Assembly (NCBI GenBank): GCA_016748015.1
Contig: JAAOMT010000294.1
Span: 343,175-407,174, forward strand
DNA: 64,000 bases
Origin: Geosiphon pyriformis
Lineage: Eukaryota; Glomeromycota; Glomeromycetes; Archaeosporales; Geosiphonaceae
Reading direction: 5' to 3'
Position 1 is the first letter of the stretch; the number at the start of each line of letters is the position of its first letter. Of this stretch, positions 25,698-36,798 are shown in pieces. The notes under the pieces were generated by a model that did no database searches, was not told where the DNA came from, and saw only the letters and a list, made by a program, of their open reading frames with translations. The translations under genes and the position numbers were made by a program.

Positions 25698-27809
25698 TCA
25701 GAACAATTCCACAGCGTCAACACTCATAGCACGTATCGTGCGTTGTTTTATACTGCCTGTTCGAAATTGAGCATTTGCAAGTTCCTTCTCTTGCCTTTTT
25801 TTTGTCGCTTCCGCTTGCCAGCGTAGATCTGGAGCGTTGTAAAATAAAACCAGGAAACCAGCAACCAAAACAAAAATTCCTTCAAACCATAAACTTTTGG
25901 TCATCTTCAAAGACTTTTCTTGTTTTTGGTCGCGAAAGTAATCCATAACTAGCGTGGCCATGGTGCCAAATAATCCACTGCCAGTGTATAATAATGTCGT
26001 TGATGTATTTGCTGATATTGGATACGAACCTGTGAAAAATACTTATTATGATTTTACGCTACGAAAAACTTTTTTAAAATATTTTCAAGAAAAAGAAAAT
26101 ACTTACATTCTACTCCCAATTCTAAAAATATTGGAATTAAACTGAGATGAAGAAAACCGATTGCACAGCAAATTGCTCCAATGACATAAAAATTATTTTC
26201 CTTTACTTTGGGATTAAATTAAAATTAAAAAGTTAAATTGAAATGGATAAATAACCATAGGTAGAAAGAATTTTGGTAGTTATAGTTACCAACAAATATA
26301 AGCATAAAGAATGATATGCCAATTAAAGGAGCGGCTGTTTTGAGAACAAATTGATGAACATGAAATTTATCAATTATATAGCTTACGATCCCTGCACCTA
26401 AAATTCCTGACATGATCATAATCGCACCCACATTCCCTAAAATAATTTGAAGAGAATATTTTTCACGTCATTAAAATAATTCAAGCTCAAAATTATAATC
26501 TAGAAATTGCATACCTGCATCCTTCTCAGTATAACCATAAAGAACAAAAGTTACACTTAACAAACCCAATATAGCAGTCCGAAACCCATTTATAGTTGAA
26601 AATGAGAATAAAAGGATGAGAAAATTTTTATCCTTAATAAGCTTTTTTACTCCTGGAATACTTTTTTCTGTAAGAGATAATGCTGCGTATGAAGGTGGTG
26701 TTTTTGGCTTATCATGCATCAATATAATTGGCAAGATTAAGATCAAAGCAATCACGGCGGACACTAAAAGCTGTACAATATAAAAAGCGTTTAAAGCAAA
26801 ATTGGAAATTTTCACTACAGCTGGGATGCTGAAATATTACCACAGCAGGAACCCTATTATCAAAAGTTCCAAGTAAAGGAACAATGAAAAAGCTAATGGC
26901 TCCTCCAACAGGGCTTGCTGAAATTTTTTTAATTAGTCTAAGTCAAACGACAATCATTAGCAGATTAGAGATTGGATTGGTTCACTTACCAATTGATGCT
27001 ATCATCGTTGCCATTGTTCGTTCTTTATCGTTGAACCAAGACATTGCGTACTTTCATTATGAATAGAAAAATTGAGTAAAGTTAGAATATCAATATTAAA
27101 TATGATGTTTTCTAGTTTCAAGCAATCTATTTACCCTTGTTGATGTAATCTGAACAAATGGGTTGGCCATTGCACATATTGTCTAAAGGATAGTGAAAAG
27201 AATATTTATTTGCCTATTAATAATATAAGAGGATCTTCGAAAATTCATACCTGGCCCGTGATTACTAAGGCAAATCTAGTCGAATTATTGTTTGACCTGA
27301 TTGCTGTATAACGGACTGTTGCACCAACACCATTCAATATAGCCCCTATCAAAAGCTAAAAATAAATGAGTTTCACGTATTTTCAAGAAAAAAAAAATAA
27401 ATTTGAAAATTTATTACCCGATCGTTCAAGAAAAACCTTTACTTACTGCTTGCTTTACTCCATATTTATTGAGAATGGAATTGGAGAATGGTGGAATAAT
27501 TATATAAACTAACATATACTCCGTCGCCAATATATTAATTGCCATTAACGAAACATCAAAGTAATCCGCTGAAGTATTTGCAATCGGTGCAAAGCTGAAG
27601 CAACATAATATAATTGACATGTTCAATAGTGCAATTACTGCGAGACCATACCATCGTTCAAAATATACGCGAAATGGAGGTTGCGTCGTTGACCAGGTGA
27701 TTTCACGTATTTGCAAAGGAGAAGCAGATGGACTAATATGTCTATAGATGGTGGTAGAGTTTTTTTTCTCGTCTTTAGTACCGAATAAAAAAGATTTTTC
27801 AAGATCCAT
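25698..27809 (-). CDS. FLVCR/MFSD7-like major facilitator transporter
   Basis: Nine exons on the minus strand: 27809-27447, 27355-27251, 27182-27135, 27050-26990, 26917-26841, 26770-26515, 26436-26290, 26205-26107 and 26029-25698, giving 495 residues. After a 58-residue polar N-terminus the protein has about 12 helices. Diagnostic stretches are RWYGLAVIALLNMS at helix 1, NPFVQITSTR and AMSWFNDKERTMAT near helix 4, SPVGGAISF, and the late YPISANTSTTLLYTGSG, which corresponds to the Y-P-x-x-E/A-x-T-S-x-x-L-L-Y motif of the FLVCR/SLC49 group. The long central loop contains PKTPPSYAALS. Animal members carry haem, choline or similar small molecules; the substrate here is unknown. Intron 5 (26771-26840) holds a misleading open frame that continues the downstream exon with a GTG, but only splicing it out keeps phase. 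Confidence 0.85.
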
Positions 27810-28180
27810 TTGAAATTAAAATTGTGACAAAAAATATCAAGTTTTAAAACAAAATAAAATAATCGAATAAAGTTGAAAAACTGACGTGAACTCAACAGGC
27901 TTTGAAAATGAACTTTTCTCGTTTTTTCAGAAAAAAGGTGATCCTTCTTTACCGATATTCATTCTGGAACGCGAACTTTCTGAGCCATAAGCTTGCATGG
28001 GCAACTATCCAACTGGCCACATAGTAATGATTCGTTAGAACAGGCTTAGGTTATAGATCAGCCACAATATGTAATAAATCTCATTCTAATTACGATTTCA
28101 CAGTTGAAATTCGAAATTTTAAAAAAGATCCAGGGCATTTAGTTCACTATAATTTTTCTTTCGACAAAAGTTCTTTATAA
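27810..28180. other. Spacer upstream of the FLVCR-like gene
   Basis: AT-rich with no recognised gene; presumably holds the promoter of the minus-strand transporter. Confidence 0.5.
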
Positions 28181-28184
28181 ATTT

Positions 28185-28678
28185 CCCAGAATATCTGGAG
28201 GCTTTGCTGTTTACTCGAAATGAAAATATCCAGCTTTGAGGCGCTGTCCGTAAAAAATCTTGGATCAGATTATAAATTCTTGATAAATCCTGATAGATCT
28301 CTTAAACAAGAAATTTGCAAAAGATATTTGTTAACATATTTTTTATGTATAAAAAATTGTTGCCGCAAGCAAAATGTCATATTTTTTAACAAGGCAATCC
28401 ACCAGTCCATATGGCGAGAATTGCACAGAATGCTCTTACTACGGCAAAGGTGAAGAGTCTTTTATGGTTCGCCCATCTATAGTCCCGATTTGAATCCTAT
28501 AGAAAATATTTGGTCAATAATAGAGTATAAATTGCGTAGTTATAGTCTACTAGTCTATAGAATTGCAAAAAATGATTCAAGAATGAGATTTAATTCCTCA
28601 AAAAATTCTATGGAATTTAGTAAAAAGTATGCCTACTGTTATTGAGGCAAATGGTGGTGCAATAGATTACTACTATTT
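28185..28678 (+). pseudogene. Tc1/mariner transposase pseudogene with a lost catalytic Asp
   Basis: Conceptual plus-strand frames give SGGFAVYS, then QGNPPVHMARIAQ at about 28392-28430 and YSPDLNPIENIWSIIE at about 28475-28522, followed by a Gln/Glu-rich helix and MPTVIEANGG. These are the second and third catalytic blocks of a Tc1/mariner transposase. The Asp normally found in QQDN of the second block is Gly (GGC) here, and several frame changes occur, so the copy is dead. It lies between the FLVCR-like gene and surface glycoprotein copy B. It is a different copy from those at 11.85 and 14.8 kb. Confidence 0.8.
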
Positions 28679-28689
28679 TTTATTTATCT

Positions 28690-29696
28690 TATATATATTA
28701 AATGGTGTGAGTACATTTATTATTGAACTTTCAGTAAAATCTATAAAAATGAAAGTGACGAATTAGTTTTGTCCCTATCCCTTCCTGTGTGTATTAATTA
28801 AAATTTTAACATTTAATAATAATAAACAAGATTTATTTAAATAAAATATGCCAGTTGTTATAAATAATATTTACTATACTTAAAATTTGTCAATAACAAT
28901 AGAAATTTATTATTTTATAGTTTGTTTTGAAATTTTTAATTTAATTTTTCATAATATTAAATCTTTTTAAATCTTAAAAAATACAAATATTTTAAGCAAC
29001 TATATATTTGCTAAAAATTCATAATATGTATTGACATCAGTAAGGAAACTTTTATTGTAAGTTTTAAAAGCATTGCAAAATGAGAAGCTCAAAGAATCTT
29101 TGCTTCTTGAACAAATATTATTCAGTTTAACAAATCTAAATCTAGTCAAGTTTGTTAAGATTATTGACTGAAACAATTGTGGGCTACACATGTTACAAAA
29201 AAAAGAAAATTTCTAAATAATCCGGATTTGGATACATATAGGCCATACCTTCTGTTATTTTATCCAGCAATAATTTATAAAGGATCAACAGACTATTCCA
29301 AAGAAACTTACAAAATCTCAACAAATCGGTATGATTCGCTAATTAACACACTTACTTTATTCAAAATAAAATATATTTTTCAAAAAAAAACTCTCACAAA
29401 TCGATGCAGCATGAAATTACCCATGTATTCTATATTTATCTTTTAATAATTCATATTTTTTAATACATAGAAGCTAAAAAAAGCCTAAATACGTAAGATG
29501 TACGTTAATTGGAATTTTTTATGATATTATCATTGGTTGCAACTTTGAAACAAGAGGAACCAGGATAAAACAAGCAAATTGTGTAACACTATAAGCAAAC
29601 AACTTTCTTGTGTGGCTGCCTACTTTTTTTTCTTTGAACTATTTATAAGTGACTTATTAATCTTTTTCCTTCGAGTTATCGAATTCTATCACAAAT
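28690..29696. other. AT-rich spacer upstream of glycoprotein copy B
   Basis: A short open frame at about 29177-29380 (+) encodes a peptide containing PYLLLFYPAIIYKG that I cannot assign. About 80 bases directly before the ATG at 29697 resemble the leader of copy A. Confidence 0.5.
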
Positions 29697-32600
29697 ATGT
29701 TAAAATTTCATTGGAAAATTTGGCAATTTTCGCCGCCAGCCATTGTTCTATTTATTATTTTGGCTGTGAAATTTTTGCGTACCCAGTGTAACGCTTCAGA
29801 GATCACTTATAGTGAACCAACTTCTGATTTCATTATGTTATCTGACTCTGCATCGTACGCGGATGGTACGATCCTTCTACATCTGCGTGGAGGAGAAAAC
29901 ATGACGGAGACGTTCAATGATAAGATCATATCGATTCGTCTAGTCTTTCCGAATGGAACTATTACTGCCCTAGACGTCAATACAACTTTAATCCCAAATT
30001 ATAATGATACTTTCACAACTACATATGCTTTATCTGAAAATAATATCTTTATTACCTATATAACTGATACTGAAACAAGGATTGGTAATAAATCTGCAAT
30101 AATTAGTGATTGGTCTGGGAATATTGTTTATGGGTATATTTTTCTTTTTCGCAACTTAAATTATTTAGTAAATTTTGAAATTTAATTCCTTTTCCATTAT
30201 TATTTAGTCCAATAATATTAACAGAATCAAATGTTTATAAAGAAGGACTTGTATTAAATACTAATCCAACAAAAGGCTTCCTCTGGGCTCAAGGCTTTGA
30301 AAAAAATGTGAAATGGTTTCAATTTACATCTCCGTAAGTTACTATAATTAATTTAAGATTTTCCTCGTTCTCTTATAATTAATTAATTCTAACTTATTTT
30401 ATCTTTCAAAAGGGATGAAAAGGGCCATATTAACCAAATTAATAATGATAGCATATCTCTCGGTGCAAATATGAATTTAAATGTATTTCACCTCTTCCCA
30501 ACAGTTGATGAAAATTATGGGGTTGCTCTGACTGCAAGAAATACTCGGAAAGTCACTTATTCGGAAGATAATTCAACAATTCCATTACAACCAGAGTGGT
30601 ATACATTTGTATCCTTGGTGTACCCTGAGGTTGAACATACGAGTCAACCTTTATTAATATATCAAACAAGTACGAATCTGAAAAGCTTGGAAATATGCGA
30701 TTGCGGTTCTCATTATGATTCTAGCGGGTAAAGAAAAATTATGCTGTTGATTATTTCTCAAGTAAAAATTTTCTTTAAAACCACTAAATATTGATAATTG
30801 AATTCTTCTAAAAGCTATACATGTATTTTATTAGGTCAAGAGAATAAAGGAAATACAACGCTATCAGCTTTTATGAAGGTTTCTTTTTATTCATCTGGAT
30901 CAATCAACACTATTGAACAATTTAATATTGAAGGGGATGGAAATAAAACTATTAACCAATCATGGATATATAAAATCAGACCAATGTACTATGGAGGCTA
31001 TGTGACAATTAACTTGAACTTAACCAACAAGAGCATCTTAGGACTTATTTACAATCGTAATGGTACCTTTCGACAATATTGGTCATTGCCGGATAATATG
31101 CCACTTGATGAATTTGTTAGTCAAGGTGTTTTACCAAATAATACCCTGTGGTTAGCTTATCACCATCTAATATCAAGTGAAACTTGGACATTAATATCAA
31201 CCCCACTTCCTAGACTCATGGTTGATGGTAGGCAGTTCTTTGAAATTTTCTTTAAATAATATATAATTTAATTAATTCATTTATTTTATAAAAAAAGATC
31301 TAGGCTTTGAAAATCCAAATATCGTTAATGTGGAGCCTTCCGGGAAAAAGATTGATATAATGGCAACTGATCGGATAAATATTACCTATCAATATCCCTT
31401 AGCTTTATCAACGGCGAATATTTCAATATATCAATATCGGGATGGTGCCAATGATCTTCTCAGACAAACTTTCTCATCTCGATCTGATTTATGTACACTT
31501 ATCAATAATACCTTCACTATTAGCTGTCAAGTTTTCCCAACAACATTTAACAGATGGAATACATCTTACTATGTATTAGTTGACAATAATTTTGTTAAGA
31601 CTTCTGGTGTAAATGAGCCGCTCTATGGAATAAAAAGACACCGTTGGAATATCACAACTAAAGCAGGTAAAGCTTCTTTTTATATTTCTCACTATTTCTT
31701 GCAAATCTCTAGAGACTTAATGAGTAATTTATTTAATCAAATTAGAAACCTCAGACAACACATATGCTGGTATGCTAAACTATTCAGTGTTATCTATTTT
31801 TAGAACAGCCAATTCTTATATTTTCTCTATTTAAATTTTATATTTAGATTCCACAATGGCTTTGGTGAGACTTACACCAGAAGGCACAAGACAATTTAAT
31901 GCTCTTCCCTCGCCTGGAAAAACCGAATTTGTGAAACAGCTACAATATCAGCTAGCTGAAACAATTCCCATTGAGTCGTCGCGTTTGAAAGCAACAAATC
32001 GACACCAAGCTGATGGAAAATCCAATAACCAGAGATTGTTACAATTTCAAGTACGATCTACAAAGGATTTAGATGAGCTTAATGTGAAGGATATTATTTT
32101 TGCTGCAAATGGCTTGATCATGAATAAGAAAATGACAGCTCTAGCGAATTATAACCTTACAAACCTCCTAGATGAGCAATTTGGATTCCAGCAAATACGT
32201 AAGTATATGTTTTAATAAATTAATTACGTTTTTTCTAATTTTTAATATAATCAATTAACTTAACATCTCTTCTTGATAAAGCAAATCTTTGGTATGAAAT
32301 CAGATATAAATTAGCTATTGCTTCAGGATTTTTATTCCTCCTATTTATATCTTACCTAATAGCACGCAGGAAAAATAAAGAGGTAAGCTAAGCATAGCAT
32401 TCTTTTTATCTAAAATTAAGCTTCTAAGCAAAGCTATCATTAAAACAATTTTTTTAGGCCAATAATATTGTTATTTTTCGATTCGCCCTCGCTATTGTTG
32501 ACTTGGTGTTTGATACCTTATTTATTATCGAGAATAGCAGAGACGTCCCTTGGCTTTATACTCCGAGGTAATTTATCGATTCGCATTTGTGTTTAACTCA

Positions 32601-33174
32601 AATCATTATATACAATAATTTTTTTTTCATATATCAACACAGTATAATCTTTTTTGCTTTACCGCTTGGATTCAATTCCACCTGGGCTTTTATTATTATG
32701 ACTCAACAAATAAAAAATGATGAATTTAATAAATGGTTCAGAAAATGGAATAAAGTCGCTTCAGCTTTTACAATTTTAGCAAGCTCTAATGTTGAGGTTT
32801 TGAAGATCTTATCCTCACAACTTTTCGGATTCGACATGTTTAGCGCTCCGTTTACTGCTAAGACCGAGGTGTGGATATTTTGGGGCTCAACAGTAAATAT
32901 CTTGATTGAAGATGTTCCACAACTTTTAATTCAGGTTAGTTTCAAATAAATATTTTTCCATTCCTGAATTATCTAAATTTAAAATATTCGTTATTAAATT
33001 GCCAATTTTTAGATATTATATTTACGTTCGACGGTATCATATAGTATAATTCCATTATCAACACTTATCGTAACTTCGGTTGTATTACTCAATAACATTA
33101 TTAGTAAAACTTTTGACTTTGTCATAGTAAATTGTGGGCGTCATCTATATCGCCAAACATCATCCAAAATTTAG
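29697..33174 (+). CDS. Large surface glycoprotein with C-terminal multi-pass membrane domain (copy B)
   Basis: Ten exons: 29697-30133, 30208-30333, 30413-30727, 30815-31227, 31298-31666, 31848-32198, 32282-32382, 32458-32567, 32643-32934 and 33013-33174, total 891 residues. The start precedes a signal-anchor (AIVLFIILAVKFLRT). The extracellular part, to about residue 675, is rich in N-glycosylation sequons (NMT, NGT, NDT, NTT, NKT, NLT, NIT). Membrane segments follow at about 679-698, 705-730, 741-762, 815-842 and 848-868, with IEDVPQLLIQ in the fourth. Exon lengths equal those of copy A except the last. Exon 6 differs from copy A at two residues, whereas the start of exon 3 is very different between copies and exon 1 is moderately so. 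The frame is intact. Function is unknown; a receptor, adhesin or sensor is inferred from topology only. Confidence 0.87.
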
Positions 33175-34035
33175 TTTATAGACAAACTTTGGAACTCTTG
33201 CATACATTTCTGATCACAAAACATTTACACAATAGAATTTAGCTAGTCTATCATTAAGTTAACAAAAAATCGAAAACAAAATATTACTTTAAAAATTTAC
33301 AAACCTAGACAAAGTGAACCTTTAAGATGAATTACAAAAATAAGTTTCTTATTTTTTAAGCTAATTTTAGCAAATACAATTCAAGAAAAAAAATAAAAGA
33401 TTGATGTTAATCTAAAGTAAAGAAATGCTAAAAATATAATTAGGTTTTTATTTTCAAGGTTTCAGATTAATTTAAATACTTTTATATAGCTTTGAAAATT
33501 TTATTTATTTAATTAATAAAAAAGCAAACAATCAAGTCAACAATTTAGATATTAATCAGGTCATTGATTAATCAATATTTGAGTCAATGACTAAGTTAAA
33601 AATTAAGCTATTGATTACAAAATTTAATAAACTTGGTTTAATTTTAAAAAAGCTATTACTAAGAAAATATCTGTTTAAATGATTTTTATAAATTGATTAT
33701 CATTTATAATACTGTAATTTAAAATTTCTATAAAATACAAGTAAAAATTGTCTTTAACTTATTATTTTCTGGTAAAAGTAATCTTAATTATTATTGATTA
33801 TGATCTACCAACGCAGTCTTCAAACACCATTTGATCGATATCGTCAATAGAGATTATTATGTATCGAAAAGATTTGTTAATTTCTGATATTTTAAGAAAT
33901 TTTATGAACCTTTATATTATTTAATATATTATATATTTACGATCCTATATAGAGTAAAAAAAAAAATTTTTGTCATAAAATTGTTTTAACGAAATTAAAT
34001 TCACTCATTTCTTATTAGTCTTTTTGTTTTCTTTA
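33175..34035. other. AT-rich spacer between convergent gene ends
   Basis: Lies between the 3' end of glycoprotein copy B and the 3' end of the Kelch pseudogene. No gene seen. Confidence 0.55.
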
Positions 34036-35586
34036 ATATTTAAGGAACAATGCTAGAAAAACCAAAAGATGATGGTGATGGCTAATGGAATATTGATTGA
34101 TGGTGAAGATGAAGATGAAGATGAAGATGAAGACGATTCAAATGAGTTTTGATATTTCAATGGATGTTTTATGAGTTACAACGCGTTAGGTTTGTAATAT
34201 TTTTTCCAATCAAATTTTATCGTGTCTAAAACAGAAACTTCCCAAACTGCTATCCATTTTTTTTAATTTTAATACTTAAAAAAAAAATCTAGTTTTTGAA
34301 ATTTTCGAAGTTATACACTTACATTGGAACTTAAAGCATTCAAAATTCACCTAATAGGATTTCAAATTATTTGGAGCCTATATTGTTTTCGTTTCCATAC
34401 CCCAAAAAATGATGATAGTATTATTTGGAGCTAATTGCATTTGTGTAGAGAAATAAAAAACAATTATTGCTTCTAAAGTTTTGGGATCAAAAAGTTCTCA
34501 CATTAAATGATGGTTACTTACTACCGACATCTTGATGCATTTTTCGAGATGATGGCACGTCCCCCCACTGCAATCTTAAAAAAGTATAAAAATTAGCCTA
34601 ACTCTTATAATATTAGTAAAAAGCTTTTTTAAAGCAAATAAATACCTTTTGATCCGGTAAATGTATCATATACATATATGTCAGCCATACTGGAGAAATT
34701 ATAAACGTCTTCGACAAATGCTCCACCAAAAACATACATTTTTCCATCGCTCAATAGAGTGGCAGTATGTCTTATTATTGGCGCTGGCGAATTATTTTTT
34801 GTAAATGTCGTCCAGGTATTCAATATAGAATAATAAACCACTAATTCGTTTAGTAGAATTGTGCCATTTTTTCCAGGGTTTGCATAATCTGACCCTCCAC
34901 CAAAAAAATAAATTTTTGAGTCATTAAAACTAGTTACTGTAGAGTGTCCAAATCTGCGTGTTGGTGAAAAATTTGGGATCAGCCAAGTTTCAGATGTTGG
35001 ATCAAATATACGCATTGAATTCGCAGGTGGTGGATTTGGAGATATATGACCACCGAAAATAAACATTTCTTTAAATTCAGCACCACCTATGCTAGCTGAG
35101 TGTGATTCACTCCGCTGGGTATATTCAAATTCATTAAGCTTTCCCCAAGGTGGTGAATCTACTAAAAAAGGTATTGACATATCAAGTGCCCAGAGTTCAT
35201 TTGTTACATATTGTAATGTGGTTCCATTAGCTGCAATATTGTTTCCTCCATACACATATAACCTAATTATAGGAAAGAATGTTGAAATTCACAGATTCAG
35301 TTTATCTCTTTTTTGATCTTTTTCTATGAATTTCAAAGGATTTTACAGATAAATTTTTATTTCTTATTACTTATGAGTACCATTGAATGTCCCCTTTAAA
35401 TTTTGAAATCATATTTATCTATTTATACTGTTTTTAATGTGAAGAAAGTCTTATGAAAACACTAGAGACTTACAGTCGGGGGGTAAGGGTTCCCTCCAAA
35501 TACTAAAGTAGAGAAGAGATGAAAATTAGAATACAAAAATAGATACATTTATTAAAGTGTTTCCTAATTTTGTTGATTAAATGCAT
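34036..35586 (-). pseudogene. Kelch-repeat membrane protein pseudogene (inverted copy of 36799-38659)
   Basis: The minus strand matches the intact plus-strand Kelch gene exon by exon. The start codon at 35586 opens a signal peptide like that of the intact copy, but an indel brings TAG in frame at 35503-35505. The small second exon (about 35355-35385) has lost its GACAA end and normal donor. The large exon (35255 to about 34650) is still open and very similar. Its last bases are 12 shorter than in the paralogue. The next exon has six G's instead of five (complement of 34561-34566), shifting frame. The following exon (about 34330-34430) has several indels. The Ser-repeat and membrane segment survive only as a degraded trace at about 34060-34150. 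The open part could still be transcribed, but no full protein can form. Confidence 0.85.
34093..34132. repeat. (GATGAA)n repeat, relic of a Ser-rich linker
   Basis: Hexamer repeats on the plus strand are the complement of TCA/TCT serine codons in the linker of the Kelch protein; the same type of tract is present at about 38488-38537 in the intact gene. Confidence 0.75.
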
Positions 35587-36188
35587 TATGAATCTGATTT
35601 CGTAAAGAATAGATTAATTTAAAATGATATCAAAAATTCTTGCACTTTATGACTTTATTAGAAAATTTTTTAGCTTCGGGGAATAATTTAATTTAAAAAG
35701 ATTGTTTTGAAAGTGATTTTAAAATTTAGCTTTAAAATTATTCCAGTAAATTTACTTTTAACTTCTTGTTCATGGTGTGTAGCATGAGATATTCTTATCA
35801 GCGGTCTTCTATTCCAGATAGAAACTGAACACACACTAATTTTGATATTGGTCATTATTATTATATTTGGCTATCAAAAGTTGACTCGTACAAAGGATTG
35901 TGTTTATTTTACCGAAAAAGGCAAATTAATTTTATATATATATTAAAATAATAAGTTTAAACTGTTTTTTTACATAAAATTTTTATTAAATCCATTGATA
36001 TTAAGAATGATCCTCTTATGAAACCTTATTACACGTCAAGCGAAGAAAAAAAGAATGAGAATTAATTTTGGTGTATGTAAAATTTATTTATTAAAACTTG
36101 TTTATCTTTGAATTTTTCGTTAATAAAATTTTATAAAATTTATTTCAATATTATAAAAATAATATTAAATAAATAAGCTAATTTTTTG

Positions 36189-36229
<41 letters not shown>

Positions 36230-36798
36230 TCAAAAAAAATAAGATTCTAATTTAGATGTAAAGTTTAAATTTTAAAATTTTGTTATTTTAAAATTATTTA
36301 TATATATATCAAATATACATGATTTCAAAAATGGATATATTTGTGATTTATTTAATTTCCTGAAAAAAAACTTACAAGCTCAAAAATTATCATAAAATCT
36401 TCATGGAAGAAAACAACATTTTCAATAGGATTTATCTTTTCTTTCAACAAGAAATTTCAATCAGAGATAAATTTATAGTGTTTTTTCAATAATATAAAAT
36501 CTAATCATGTAAACTACTTTTTGGTTTTTAGGGTCGGGAGCTAAATAGACGCATAGTCATTCGGGCAATATCAAATATGTGCTAATGATAAGGTTCACAT
36601 ATCGTTATCTAATATAATAATCTTACACAGCATAACCAAAAAGTTAGATATCAAGACGTTTATAACTAAATCTCAAAGTCTCTTGAAATTTAACTTTTGA
36701 ATTATTTCATTCTCTTAGGCTTGAAGATTTCTAAAAAATATCAAAAAGTTCAAAAATTTGTCAAGTCATTAAAGAAATCTTTAAATTAATTTATCACA
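35587..36798. other. Shared 5' region of the head-to-head Kelch pair
   Basis: This 1.2-kb AT-rich spacer separates the start codons of the Kelch pseudogene (-) and the intact Kelch gene (+) and should have held both promoters. An (AAT)n tract lies at 36191-36223. I saw no long inverted similarity across the spacer by eye. Confidence 0.5.
36191..36223. repeat. (AAT)n microsatellite
   Basis: About eleven AAT units in tandem in the spacer between the two Kelch copies. Confidence 0.9.
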
